NCBI RefSeq assembly: GCF_040195635.1
Contig: NZ_JBEFTX010000006.1
Coordinates: forward strand, 124,001-188,000
Origin: Thermasporomyces sp040195635
Lineage (GTDB): Bacteria; Actinomycetota; Actinomycetes; Propionibacteriales; Actinopolymorphaceae
Length of the DNA: 64,000 bases
Direction of reading: 5' to 3'
The notes under the pieces were generated by a model that was given only the letters and a program-made list of their open reading frames with translations, was not told where the DNA came from and did not search any database. Of the stretch, positions 23,931 to 32,731 are shown piece after piece (position 1 is the stretch's first letter; each line of letters opens with the position of its first letter). The position numbers and the translations under genes were made by a program.

Positions 23931-25052
23931 TCATTGGCCTGGCCGCTCCAAGCGCGCAGGTCCGGGCCCGAGACTGTCGTACTCGCGAAGCAACTTGTCT
24001 CTAGCTGGCTCGTACTTGTCGTAAAGCTCACCAGCATAGTCACCCGCGAGGTATCCGACAGCACCTGCGGCTATTAGGACGAGCCACCCGGAAGGACCGC
24101 CGAAGATTCCTACCACCGCGAATCCTGCGATTGCGCCGACCCCTGCAGATGCGAGTGCCTTGGGAACGGGATCGCCCTTGACCCCCACGTCGACGGCGAG
24201 GCTGATTAGCGTGAGTACCGGGCCCGCTCCTTTGAGGACCTTCGCTACGATGCCAGCCCGGCGGGCATAACGTGCGAGCGTGTCGGCACGTTGCTCGTTG
24301 GTGTACTTGACCTCCCACTCGGCGTCAACCAGGGACCAGTTGCCTCGACGGGCGGCTCGGTCTTCCAACTGCCCAGCCCTTTCGAGGGCGTCCCGCGCGC
24401 GCTGGGCAGCGCCGTCCATGCCTTTGCGATAGGCGCCTTTCCGCCAGTCCGAGAGCAAGCCGATCTCGCCGCCAGCGATGTCGCCGAGCGTGAAGTACAG
24501 GCTGGACCAGTCCCGCTTCGTATTCACGCCCAGGTCATCCAGCCGATCAACCAGAATCTGGCAGGCCCGTTCCACCTGCTCCTCGGCTTCGTGGTACGTG
24601 CGACACCGCGCGTCGTACCACTCCCGCAGCTCAGGGTCGTCATAGAGATAGCTCATCTGCTCCTGGTCGTACAACGGCATCGACGAGCCGCCAGGTCGAT
24701 CTCCGTAGGTAGGCGGCACGATCCGGTGGTCGACGATCGCGAGACCACCGTCGTCAGCGATTCGTTCGGCATCGGCCATCAGTTCCTGGGCGCGCGCAAC
24801 ACTGTCCCGACAGTCATCCAGCAAGCGCTCCAACCGATCGAGTGCATCTGCAAGCCTCCGGGCGTAAGCCACACCGAGCTTCAGCTTCGCGGCAAACAAC
24901 TCACCCGCGTCGTCAGTCCAGGACTCCTCGGCGCCTTCCTGGACTCCCCGCATCGTCCGAGTGGCATCGTCCACCGTGGCGGATGTTCGGTGGACCCACT
25001 GCTTCAGGGCATCGATCGACCCCAGGTCGCCGCCCACGCTGGTCCCGAGCAT
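23931..25052 (-). CDS. Putative type VII secretion effector (WXG-like N-terminus, glycine-zipper C-terminus)
   Basis: A 373-residue protein. Residues 1-130 are helical, with a W-containing turn (EESWTDDAGELFAAKL) like the WXG hairpin of ESX substrates. The middle has further coiled helices (EQVERACQILVDRLDDLG). Residues about 290-345 form a Gly/Ala-rich hydrophobic hairpin (SAGVGAIAGFAVVGIFGG and LVLIAAGAVGYLAGDY) like glycine-zipper or pore-forming segments. No known toxin domain is recognised. It follows an EspC-like gene by 5 bases and precedes a membrane protein gene, the layout of chaperone, effector and immunity genes. Confidence 0.6.
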   Translation of the reverse strand: MLGTSVGGDLGSIDALKQWVHRTSATVDDATRTMRGVQEGAEESWTDDAGELFAAKLKLGVAYARRLADALDRLERLLDDCRDSVARAQELMADAERIADDGGLAIVDHRIVPPTYGDRPGGSSMPLYDQEQMSYLYDDPELREWYDARCRTYHEAEEQVERACQILVDRLDDLGVNTKRDWSSLYFTLGDIAGGEIGLLSDWRKGAYRKGMDGAAQRARDALERAGQLEDRAARRGNWSLVDAEWEVKYTNEQRADTLARYARRAGIVAKVLKGAGPVLTLISLAVDVGVKGDPVPKALASAGVGAIAGFAVVGIFGGPSGWLVLIAAGAVGYLAGDYAGELYDKYEPARDKLLREYDSLGPGPARLERPGQ

Positions 25053-25057
25053 GTCGC

Positions 25058-25369
25058 TTAGAGTCCTGCGTCCGGATCGATCTGGAACAGGTTCCGGGCC
25101 AGCTCGTTCATCCGCTCTTGGTTGGCAGCCTCCGTAGCGTAGTACTGACGTGCCGACTCCCTCGCCTCGCCAGCAACGGCATCAAGGCCCGTTACCAGTG
25201 CGGTCACGTTCGCGGCCACGCTCTCGACCAGGTCTCGGATCGGCGGGCCGAGGACGCTCGCGTCCACCTCGGCGGGCAGCGAGTTGCCAGATTCGTCGAG
25301 CTCGCCGGCGGCCATCTCCAGCTGACCTGCCATGAACCGGATCACATCGGGGTTGTACTCCTTCGCCAT
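25058..25369 (-). CDS. EspC/WXG100-like type VII secretion partner
   Basis: A 103-residue all-helical protein (MAKEYNPDVIRFMAGQLEMA to FQIDPDAGL) with the size and hairpin pattern of EspC/WXG100-type T7SS targets; a WXG itself is absent. Such proteins pair with a larger partner for ESX export. Its stop is 5 bases before the effector gene start, so the two are surely cotranscribed. No ESX core gene (EccC, EccD) lies in this window, so secretion would depend on machinery encoded elsewhere. Confidence 0.65.
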   Translation of the reverse strand: MAKEYNPDVIRFMAGQLEMAAGELDESGNSLPAEVDASVLGPPIRDLVESVAANVTALVTGLDAVAGEARESARQYYATEAANQERMNELARNLFQIDPDAGL

Positions 25370-25505
25370 ACGCCCCTCCCGTGGCCAACGCGTAACGATC
25401 TTCGGCCGACCCTAAGGCAAGATCTCCGGGTCAGGCGGTTCAACTGTGGATAACCCCGTGCATTTCAGGCAAATGCCCTACGGCGGACCACACACGTTTC
25501 CTGAC

Positions 25506-25522
25506 GGTGCCATAATGGTGCC
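25506..25522 (+). promoter_or_regulatory. Candidate VapB operator / leaderless start
   Basis: GGTGCC-ATAAT-GGTGCC lies immediately before the vapB ATG at 25523 and contains the near-palindrome CCATAATGG. There is no Shine-Dalgarno, so the mRNA may be leaderless and the repeat a ribbon-helix-helix binding site for autorepression. Confidence 0.4.
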
Positions 25523-25753
25523 ATGAGGCGGATGAATCTCCGGGATGTACCGGACGACGTTTACGCCAGACTCAGCAGAGGCGCCGAGATTAGCCACCAG
25601 TCGCTCAACGCGTTCGTCGTCGAACGTCTGGTGGAGCTGGCTCGGACTCTCGACCTGGCGGACTATGCCGCCACATACGGGCCGCCGCACGGGACCGGGA
25701 TCAGCCTTGACGACGCGGTTGCCGCCGTACGAGACGTGCGCGAGGCGCCGTGA
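25523..25753 (+). CDS. VapB-type ribbon-helix-helix antitoxin
   Basis: A 76-residue FitA/VapB-like antitoxin. MRRMNLRDVPDDVYARLSRG is the N-terminal ribbon and first helix that bind DNA, and HQSLNAFVVERLVELAR completes the RHH fold. The C-terminal part (LDDAVAAVRDVREAP) would cover the toxin active site. The stop overlaps the GTG start of the PIN toxin gene by 4 bases (GTGA). The pair sits in the accessory DNA between radA and disA. Confidence 0.85.
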   Translation: MRRMNLRDVPDDVYARLSRGAEISHQSLNAFVVERLVELARTLDLADYAATYGPPHGTGISLDDAVAAVRDVREAP

Positions 25754-26151
25754 GCCTGGCGGTCATCGACGCATCTGTCCTCGCGGCTTTCTACGCTGCC
25801 GATGATGCGCGACGCCAGCAGACGGTGGAGCGGATCTCGTCGGGAAGTGCGCTCTACGCTCCGGCGCACATTGATTCCGAGGTCGTCTCCGCGCTACGAC
25901 GGATGGGGCGGCACAGTGCAGCCCTGACCGAGGCTGTGCCGGGCGCTTTGCGCCATTTGGCAAGCTTCCCCATCCGGCGTATGCCACTCGCGCCGTTGCT
26001 GGACCGAATGTGGGAGCTCCGCAACAACGTCACCCCGTATGGCGCCGCCTATGTCGCCCTGGCCGAAGGTCTCGGATGCACCCTCATGACCTGCGACGCC
26101 AAGCTCGCGCACGCCGGTGAGGCGAGATGCCACATCGACCTGATCATCTGA
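25750..26151 (+). CDS. VapC-type PIN domain ribonuclease toxin
   Basis: A 133-residue PIN domain protein. The expected acidic residues are visible: Asp in VIDASVLAAFY, Glu in HIDSEVVSALRRM, and Asp in LMTCDAKLA. They bind Mg2+ for RNA cleavage. ALAEGLGC is the usual helix before the last Asp. The GTG start is coupled to the antitoxin stop. The specific RNA target cannot be told. Length is standard for VapC. Confidence 0.88.
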   Translation: MSLAVIDASVLAAFYAADDARRQQTVERISSGSALYAPAHIDSEVVSALRRMGRHSAALTEAVPGALRHLASFPIRRMPLAPLLDRMWELRNNVTPYGAAYVALAEGLGCTLMTCDAKLAHAGEARCHIDLII

Positions 26152-26271
26152 TGGGGTGCGGATCCGGCGTGCGCCTGTCGGACTCAGACGACAGACGATT
26201 CTGCCCGCGCCATGCCTAACGGCCTGTGGATGAGGACTTCCGAAATGTGGCGAATCGCCTAATGTACTCCC

Positions 26272-26877
26272 ATGCTCACGCCTGGTCGTGCCGGAACACC
26301 GCCACCCCTGCATCGGATCGCGCTCGCCTGCACGGGTCTTCTCCTCGCCGTCATGCCGGTCGCATGCGCGAACAACCCTGAGCCCACGCCCGTCGACACC
26401 GCGTCGAAGGAGCCCACCAGCGAGTCACCGACGGTGACCAAAACACCCAGCGCATCGCCGAGCCCGTCCGCTGCGGCCGGATCAGTCGAGGAGCAACTGG
26501 AAGCGGCGACGGTCGCGTTCTACGCCGCCGTCACCAAGGCATACGCGACGCTCGATCCGGCTCCGATCGAGGCCGTGATCGTGCCCCACAGCCGGGCCGG
26601 CGGCTTCTATCTGAATGACATCGCGACGGTGAGGAAGAAGGGTCACCGATTCTCCGACGTGCCTGAGTACACGGTCGACAACTTCGAGGTAGAACCACAG
26701 GACGCCGATCCAAGCCACGAGATCGTGACGTTCAAGCTCTTGGCCGACTTCTCAGAAGAAGTAGATGAGAAAGGAAGGTCGGTTGAGGAGTTCCCGGCCG
26801 GGTCAGCGAACGGTCGGATCGAGTTCATGAAAGAGGGGGACACATGGCTCGTCCTATCGCAACGCTTCGAGGAGTAA
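26272..26877 (+). CDS. Secreted/lipoprotein of unknown function (DUF6318-like)
   Basis: A 201-residue protein with a hydrophobic signal (IALACTGLLLAVMPVACAN) ending in a possible lipobox Cys, though Pro before VAC is unusual. A Ser/Thr/Pro linker of about 45 residues follows, then a globular domain starting EEQLEAATVAFYAAVTKAY, similar to NTF2-like folds in actinobacterial DUF6318 lipoproteins. The function is unknown. The last 34 bases overlap the start of the next gene, implying cotranslation of the two exported proteins. Confidence 0.7.
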   Translation: MLTPGRAGTPPPLHRIALACTGLLLAVMPVACANNPEPTPVDTASKEPTSESPTVTKTPSASPSPSAAAGSVEEQLEAATVAFYAAVTKAYATLDPAPIEAVIVPHSRAGGFYLNDIATVRKKGHRFSDVPEYTVDNFEVEPQDADPSHEIVTFKLLADFSEEVDEKGRSVEEFPAGSANGRIEFMKEGDTWLVLSQRFEE

Positions 26878-27755
26878 CCGCAAGCACCGCCCTCCTCGCC
26901 TGCCTGCTCATGGTCCTTGCGATCGTCGCGGTCGAGTCATGGAGTCAGATAGCCCATGCCACGCCAGGCTGTGCGAAGTGCGGTGGGGATCCTGAGCCTC
27001 CGCCTCCGCCGCCGCCGGATCCGGATCCTCGCGGTGAGGGTGATGCGTTTGTCGGGCAGGCAGCGTTGTTCAACCAGGACGGCCAGGTTGTCGATTCCGG
27101 CGGCTCCTCCTGCCCGGGATGCGAATGGCGGCTCGAGAAGACCTGCGAACTCGGCGGCAACGTCCTCTGCCACGAGCTCATGAGATGCGGCGAGAACGAC
27201 GATGGATCGCCCCGCTGGGTCCACGACGTGTTCCTGCTCCGACCGGGCGGAGGCGGTTGGAACCAGGTCGGCACCCTGTGCCTCGGCGATCCCGACGATG
27301 CCCTCACTCCCGACGACGTCTGGAACCAGGTCCAGACCCGCTGGCGGACACTCGTACCCGCCCAGGCACCCAAGCTGCAGCCGCCCGATGGCCAGGCCGT
27401 CACCCAACTCCCCACGTTCTTCCACTCCGGCCAGCCACGGCTCATGCCTGCCGCCACCGTTCCCGTCTTCAACTTCGAGGTCACCGTGACGGCTCGCGGC
27501 GAGTGGGAATGGACCTTCGAACCCGGACTCACCCGTGAGTTCGACATTCCCGGAAACACCTACACCGACCCCAACCCGCAGGTCGTCCACACCTACGAGA
27601 CCACCGGCCCACGCACCATCACCCTCACCACCCGCTGGTGGGGCAGCTTCACCATCGGCGACCGCGGCCCGTACGACATCGAAACCCCCGCCACCCAAGG
27701 CCCCTACGACATCCCGCTGGATGTCGTCGAACTCAGCCCCGTCCTCAGCCGATAG
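26844..27755 (+). CDS. Exported protein with PKD-like C-terminal region, unknown function
   Basis: A 303-residue protein. An N-terminal hydrophobic segment (STALLACLLMVLAIVAVES) is a signal peptide or anchor. GCAKCGGDPEPPPPPPPDPD is a Cys-containing proline stretch. Then Cys pairs (SSCPGCEWRLEKTCE, VLCHELMRCGE) suggest disulfides. The C-terminal 110 residues (LPTFFHSGQP, WEWTFEPG, VVHTYETTGPRTITL) have the W-x-F...HTY pattern of PKD-like beta domains. Similar proteins of unknown role occur in Nocardioides and Kribbella. The start lies inside the preceding gene, 34 bases before its stop. Confidence 0.7.
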   Translation: MARPIATLRGVTASTALLACLLMVLAIVAVESWSQIAHATPGCAKCGGDPEPPPPPPPDPDPRGEGDAFVGQAALFNQDGQVVDSGGSSCPGCEWRLEKTCELGGNVLCHELMRCGENDDGSPRWVHDVFLLRPGGGGWNQVGTLCLGDPDDALTPDDVWNQVQTRWRTLVPAQAPKLQPPDGQAVTQLPTFFHSGQPRLMPAATVPVFNFEVTVTARGEWEWTFEPGLTREFDIPGNTYTDPNPQVVHTYETTGPRTITLTTRWWGSFTIGDRGPYDIETPATQGPYDIPLDVVELSPVLSR

Positions 27756-27757
27756 CG

Positions 27758-28273
27758 ATGCGGCCTTCCCTTTCGACGAAACGCCTGCGTCTGCGGGCAT
27801 TTCGGCGCGATGACGCACCGGCGCTCCACGAGATCTTCGCCGATCCGCATACACACACGATCGGCGGTGGTCCGTTCACCCGGATCGAACAGACCGAAGC
27901 ATGGATCGAGCGTCGAATCGCGACCCGAACAGAGCTGAGTCTTTGTTGGTACGGCTTGCAGTTGAAGGCGACGGGCCGGCTCATTGGCAACTGCGGCATC
28001 TTTGTCGGACGGACCGGCGCGAACGAACCAGAGATCGGCTACATGATCAGGCGGGACTGCCAAGGTCTCGGATACGCCACCGAGGCAGCGGAGGCGGTCC
28101 TCGCGGAGTGCGCCCGTGCCCGGCTGGGGCGGGTGTGGGCAACTGTCCGTCCGGGCAATCTGGCATCGGTGCACGTCCTGCAGCGGATCGGCATGGAACT
28201 CGACCGCCGCGAGGACGACGACAAGGGAGCCCTGCTCTTCCTCTCTCGCGCCCTCCATGATCGGTCAACCTGA
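27758..28273 (+). CDS. GNAT family N-acetyltransferase (RimJ/RimL type)
   Basis: A 171-residue GNAT. TKRLRLRAFRRDDAPALHEI is the RimJ/RimL-like start. EIGYMIRRDCQGLGYATEAA is the acetyl-CoA loop, and VRPGNLASVHVLQRIGM the C-terminal motif. Its substrate (ribosomal protein, antibiotic or other amine) is unknown. The ATG at 27758 is 2 bases after the previous stop and is preferred to the longer open frame. Its stop abuts the rhamnosidase stop exactly, with no base between. Confidence 0.88.
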   Translation: MRPSLSTKRLRLRAFRRDDAPALHEIFADPHTHTIGGGPFTRIEQTEAWIERRIATRTELSLCWYGLQLKATGRLIGNCGIFVGRTGANEPEIGYMIRRDCQGLGYATEAAEAVLAECARARLGRVWATVRPGNLASVHVLQRIGMELDRREDDDKGALLFLSRALHDRST

Positions 28274-31030
28274 TCAGGTGAAGATGTGGACGCCTTCGCC
28301 GCATTCGCGGGCGTCTTCGTGGCCTCCTGACGCCCGTGGGAGGTACACCTCGCCGGTTACGCCGGGCGGAAGTTCCACGCGGAGTTCGTATCCGTCGTCA
28401 CGCCGCCGCCATGACGTCGCCACCCTGCCGCGGATGGTGTCGATGGAGGCGTACGCATGGCTGAGCGCCTGGGGTGGCACCGGCCGGACCCGCACCTTTG
28501 CATACCCGGGCGCGGACGGTGACAGCCCGGCGAGGTCCTCGACGAACCACTGATCGACATGGCCGAAGAAATGGTGGTTCCGCGAACGCGAGTCCGCACC
28601 CCAGTGCTCGTACAGCGACGTCGCGCCCTGCTCGATCCAGAAACCGTAACCAGGGTAGGTACGCTGGGTGGCCACCCTGAATGCCAGGTCCACCTCGCCG
28701 TTCGCGGTCAACAACGGAAAGAGCAGCTTCGTCCCGATCACACCGGTGTCAAGGTGATCTTGACGGGCGTGGATGTCCGCGACGAGATTGCCGAACACTG
28801 TTGGACGCACGTCGTGCGGCACCAGGCCGAACGACAGCGCGATGACATTGGCCGCCTGACGGTACCCCGCCGGTTTCTCACCGTGATAGATCCCCGCCGC
28901 GGCATCGAAGAAGGCGCGGTTGAATCCGGTCCTCAACCGGCCCTGAAGCTCTTCGTACGCAGGAATGTCGCCGTCCCGGCCGATCACCGCGGCGATGGCG
29001 GCGAGCAGTGCGGCGTAACGCCAGGTATACGCCGTCTCATAGATGCCAGGACCCTCCGGTGGTGCCCCGCCCACATCCGGCGGCAGCCAGTCCCCGAGTC
29101 CCACCAGGACGACATCATCGTCGACGTAACCGTCGACCAGATAGTCGAGATAGCGTCGCGCGTGATCGTAGTGTCGGGAGAGAATCCGTTCATCACCGTA
29201 GGACATGTACATCGTCCACAGGATTTCGACGTACGCCACTTCCCACGCCGGAATCGGACCGGCGATCGCCGACCGGGGATCGCCGTGATAGCCCCACCCA
29301 CTGGTCGGAATGATGGGAGGAAACTCGCCACTCGGCACCTGCGCGTCAACCCAGTCCTGCAGCCACTTGGTATAGAAGCGCGGCATGTGAAAGTTGTGCG
29401 CGGCCGCGCCGGCGGTGAGGTGGGCGTCACCGGTCCAGCCGTTCTTCTCGAACACCGGCGTATCCGTCGGCACGCCGTGCAGGTTGTTGAGGATCGCCCA
29501 GCGGGTCGCCGAATGCAGTCGATTGACCAACTCGTCGTCGCACAAGAACTCACCCGTCGACGCGACCGACGTGTGTACGACGACCGCGCGCAGGTCGGCG
29601 AGCGTCGGCCGGTAAGGCTCGCTGCCCTTGCCGTGACTGTCAGCGCCATCCACCGGATACTCGACCTGGACGAACTGAAACCCCTTGTACGAAAAGCGCG
29701 GCTCGTACGTTTCGACGTCACCGCCCCGGAGAACGTACGCGTCGGTCTGGATATCGGCATCGATCAGCGGCAACTGCTGGTCGGTTTCGACCGTGCCATC
29801 GACGCGCAGCTTTTCGCCGTAGCTGATCGTCACCTCCGTACCCGCCGGTCCCGACAGGCGCAGCCGGGCCCACCCGGCGATCTGCTGGCCCACGTCGAAG
29901 ACGAACACCCCTGGCCGCGGCGAGGTGAGCGCGACTGGTGCGATCTCCGCTACCGGCTCGATCGGTTCGACCTGCTGCGCGCGCAGCGCACCCTTCGGCG
30001 GCGCCACCGCGGCCGCGCGCGACCACGCGGAGTCGTCGAAGCCGCGCTCGGTCCATCCCGGCTGCTCGTGGCGGGCGTCGTAGCGTTCACCGGCGAACAG
30101 CGAGTCCACGCGGACCGGACCGTCGATGCTGCGCCAGGTCGGGTCGGTCACGATCCGCTGCACACGGCCATCGGCGTACGACACGACCAACTGGGCCAGC
30201 AGTTTCGGGTGGTCCCACCAGGGTGCCTGCTCCCAGTACCACACGCTCGTCGTCGGCTCGCCGTACCGGCCCCGCCCGAGGTGGGCGGCGAGTACGTGCT
30301 CAGCGCCAGGCGGGGCGGCCGCGAGGAGGTCGGTCACGTCATACGTCGAGTAGAGGACGGTGGCGTCGTAGTTGGTGGGCGCCGGGTCCAGCACCGCACG
30401 CCCGACCCGGTGGCCGTCGAGGTAGTACTCGCCATATCCCAGCCCGCAGGCGTAGAGCCGCGCCCGCACAGGCGAGCTGCCGGCCGAGTCCTCACGCGAC
30501 AACCTGAACGCCGTACGCAGGAGCGGCGCGGGCAGGGCCTCGGCCGCTCCGCCGTTCGACGGGCCGCCCGCCGACCCGCTCGCCGGGTGTCCGATCCACG
30601 TGGCACCGCCCCAGTCGTCGGGCGAGAGCAGACCCATCTCGAACGACGCCGGATCCGACCACTCCGACGCCTCGCCGTCCGCGTCCCAGACGCGGACCGT
30701 CCAGAGGTACGCCGTGGCCGACCGGAGGGGCTGGCCTGCGTACTCCACCTGTGCTGGACGCCTCGACTCGACGGGCCCGGAGTCCCAGACATCGGACCCG
30801 CCGGCGAGGAGCACGTCGACCGAGGACGCCACCCTGATCTGGTACGCCGACTGGCCGTCCGCTGAACCGCGCGAACCCTCGTTCTGGGAGCCGTAGTCGG
30901 TGCGCCTCGTCCCGGTCGCCGCGGGTGTGGTCGCGAGGAGCCAGGAGAACCTCGGCGCCGGCTCCTCGAGGCCCACCGGGTTCTCGGCGTACTCCGTGCG
31001 CAGGGTGTGTGGTCGGACAGCTGCGGTCAT
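28274..31030 (-). CDS. Alpha-L-rhamnosidase (GH78)
   Basis: A 918-residue glycoside hydrolase family 78 protein that removes terminal alpha-L-rhamnose. Order: an N-terminal beta domain (LRTEYAENPVGLEEPAPRFSW), a carbohydrate-binding rhamnosidase-N domain (ARLYACGLGYGEYYLDGHRVG), a beta-sandwich, then an (alpha/alpha)6 barrel beginning near FLCDDELVNRLHSATRWAI. TDTPVFEKNGWTGDAHLT and YGFWIEQGATSLYEHW carry the conserved acidic residues. No signal peptide is seen, so it acts on imported rhamnosides. No transporter or rhamnose pathway gene is adjacent; the Gfo/Idh gene beyond disA is the nearest sugar-related neighbour. Confidence 0.94.
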   Translation of the reverse strand: MTAAVRPHTLRTEYAENPVGLEEPAPRFSWLLATTPAATGTRRTDYGSQNEGSRGSADGQSAYQIRVASSVDVLLAGGSDVWDSGPVESRRPAQVEYAGQPLRSATAYLWTVRVWDADGEASEWSDPASFEMGLLSPDDWGGATWIGHPASGSAGGPSNGGAAEALPAPLLRTAFRLSREDSAGSSPVRARLYACGLGYGEYYLDGHRVGRAVLDPAPTNYDATVLYSTYDVTDLLAAAPPGAEHVLAAHLGRGRYGEPTTSVWYWEQAPWWDHPKLLAQLVVSYADGRVQRIVTDPTWRSIDGPVRVDSLFAGERYDARHEQPGWTERGFDDSAWSRAAAVAPPKGALRAQQVEPIEPVAEIAPVALTSPRPGVFVFDVGQQIAGWARLRLSGPAGTEVTISYGEKLRVDGTVETDQQLPLIDADIQTDAYVLRGGDVETYEPRFSYKGFQFVQVEYPVDGADSHGKGSEPYRPTLADLRAVVVHTSVASTGEFLCDDELVNRLHSATRWAILNNLHGVPTDTPVFEKNGWTGDAHLTAGAAAHNFHMPRFYTKWLQDWVDAQVPSGEFPPIIPTSGWGYHGDPRSAIAGPIPAWEVAYVEILWTMYMSYGDERILSRHYDHARRYLDYLVDGYVDDDVVLVGLGDWLPPDVGGAPPEGPGIYETAYTWRYAALLAAIAAVIGRDGDIPAYEELQGRLRTGFNRAFFDAAAGIYHGEKPAGYRQAANVIALSFGLVPHDVRPTVFGNLVADIHARQDHLDTGVIGTKLLFPLLTANGEVDLAFRVATQRTYPGYGFWIEQGATSLYEHWGADSRSRNHHFFGHVDQWFVEDLAGLSPSAPGYAKVRVRPVPPQALSHAYASIDTIRGRVATSWRRRDDGYELRVELPPGVTGEVYLPRASGGHEDARECGEGVHIFT

Positions 31031-31260
31031 CGGCCCCTCCCAGAGTCTGAGCGGGTACGAAGATGCCGTCTCGCCCGCCCAGCCGCACCGCTGTGTCCAC
31101 TACCGGTCACGTTGAGCGACTTTTGGCCTCCGGGAGGGACCCAACACCGTCAGACTCCTGACTTACCACTCACGCAAGGCACCGGGCATGGCGTGCGGCG
31201 CGACGCCGGGGCCCCCCACGTAGACTGCTGCAGAGCAGGCTTGACCAATCCTGGAGAGTT

Positions 31261-32346
31261 GTGGCTGCAAGTGACAAGGGCCCGGACGCCCGACTCCGGG
31301 CGACGCTCGCCGCGGTCGCGCCGGGAACGGCGTTGCGCGACGGGCTCGAGCGCGTCCTCCGCGGCCGTACCGGCGCCCTCATCGTGCTCGGATACGACCG
31401 CACCGTGGACACGTTGTGCACCGGCGGCTTCGCTCTGGATGTCGAGTTCAGCGCCACCGGGCTCCGCGAGCTCGCCAAGATGGACGGCGCGATCATCGCC
31501 GACCGCGACTGCACCCGGATCCTGCGGGCCGCCGTCCACCTGATGCCCGACTCCTCGATCCCGACGGTCGAGACGGGCACCCGCCACCGCACCGCCGAGC
31601 GGGTCGCCAAGCAGACCGGATTCCCGGTCGTCTCGGTGTCGCAGTCGATGCGGATCATCGGGCTGTACGTCGATGACATCAGGTACGTCCTCGAGGACAC
31701 CGGCCAGATCCTGTCCCGCGCCAACCAGGCCCTCGCGACGCTCGAGCGCTACAAGCTCCGGCTCGACGAGGTGTCGGGCACGCTGTCCGCGCTGGAGATC
31801 GAGGACCTGGTGACCGTTCGCGACGTCGCCGCGGTCGCCCAGCGGCTGGAAATGGTGCGCCGGATCGCCAACGAGATCCAGGGGTACGTCGTCGAGCTCG
31901 GCGTCGACGGCCGGCTGCTGTCCCTCCAGCTGGACGAGCTCGTCGCAGGCGTCGGGCCGGAGCGCGAACTCGTCGCGCGCGACTATCTCCCCGCCGCTCC
32001 CAGCCGGCGACCCCGCAACGTGAACGAAGCCCTCGACGAGCTGGACGCCATCTCCGCCACGGATCTGTTGGACATCGGCTCGGTCGCCCGCGCCCTCGGC
32101 CACGGCGGCGACGCCCTCGACGCGGCGGTGAGCCCGCGCGGCTACCGGCTCCTGGCCAAGGTGCCCCGCCTCCCCGGTGCGGTCATCGACCGGCTCGTCG
32201 ACCACTTCGGCAGCCTGCAGAAGCTGCTCGCCGCGAGCATCGACGACCTGCAGGCGGTGGGTGGGGTGGGAGAACACCGCGCCCGCTCGGTCCGCGAAGG
32301 ACTGTCCCGGCTCGCCGAGTCGAGCATCCTCGAACGCTACGTCTGA
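31261..32346 (+). CDS. disA: Diadenylate cyclase / DNA integrity scanning protein DisA
   Basis: A 361-residue protein that makes cyclic di-AMP from two ATP and pauses at branched DNA. The DAC catalytic motifs are present: DGA at 75-77 and RHRT at 108-111. A helical linker follows, and a C-terminal HhH region (ASIDDDLQAVGGVGEHRARSV-like, near 325-345) binds DNA. The start is GTG 31261, with GGAGAG just upstream. RadA inhibits DisA in Bacillus and the genes are usually adjacent; here the pair has been split. Confidence 0.96.
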   Translation: MAASDKGPDARLRATLAAVAPGTALRDGLERVLRGRTGALIVLGYDRTVDTLCTGGFALDVEFSATGLRELAKMDGAIIADRDCTRILRAAVHLMPDSSIPTVETGTRHRTAERVAKQTGFPVVSVSQSMRIIGLYVDDIRYVLEDTGQILSRANQALATLERYKLRLDEVSGTLSALEIEDLVTVRDVAAVAQRLEMVRRIANEIQGYVVELGVDGRLLSLQLDELVAGVGPERELVARDYLPAAPSRRPRNVNEALDELDAISATDLLDIGSVARALGHGGDALDAAVSPRGYRLLAKVPRLPGAVIDRLVDHFGSLQKLLAASIDDLQAVGGVGEHRARSVREGLSRLAESSILERYV

Positions 32347-32379
32347 GCCTGCCCTGGCGCCCTTGCTGGTTTGTACGTA

Positions 32380-32535
32380 CGCATGCAAGGCATCAGCACC
32401 CAGGGAGCCTCTTGCGTGAGGGGCAGCACCACCGGAGCCTTCACATGAAGGGCACCCTGGTCCCATAGGTTCGCATCAGGGGCACTCTTCATACAAAGAT
32501 TCTTTGCATGAAGAGCCCCCCTGACCAACCGCTTC
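32380..32535 (+). repeat. GGGGCCC-type repeat (family 2), locus c
   Basis: About six diverged units such as TTGCGTGAGGGGCAGCACC, TTCACATGAAGGGCACCC and TTCGCATCAGGGGCACTC are strung together after disA. Together with 32536-32929, in which only an 18-bp palindrome stands out, they make a gene-free spacer of 580 bases between convergent disA and Gfo/Idh genes. Confidence 0.65.
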
Positions 32536-32731
32536 AGAAGTGCCGACGCCACCGGGCCAGTGAACGTATGACGTCAGCAGGCGGTGTAGCTGCACCGCCG
32601 ACGGTCGTCCTGCCGCCCCCTCCGAAGCAGGAAGACCGCCGTTGTGCGCGTGCCCGACTCACGAGTCCGCGGTGATGGATGTCCCGGCACGCGAGCTCCG
32701 ACATCCCGCCTTGGTGCGCGTGCGCCATGAG

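Noticed and set aside
28559..30865. 768-codon open frame on the plus strand
   Set aside because: It lies wholly antisense to the alpha-L-rhamnosidase gene, has no family features and follows the third-position GC bias of the real gene on the other strand.
22882..31260. Integrated prophage or integrative element between radA and disA
   Set aside because: No integrase, attachment repeats, tRNA, phage structural genes or transposase were found; only a gene-content and composition change is supported.
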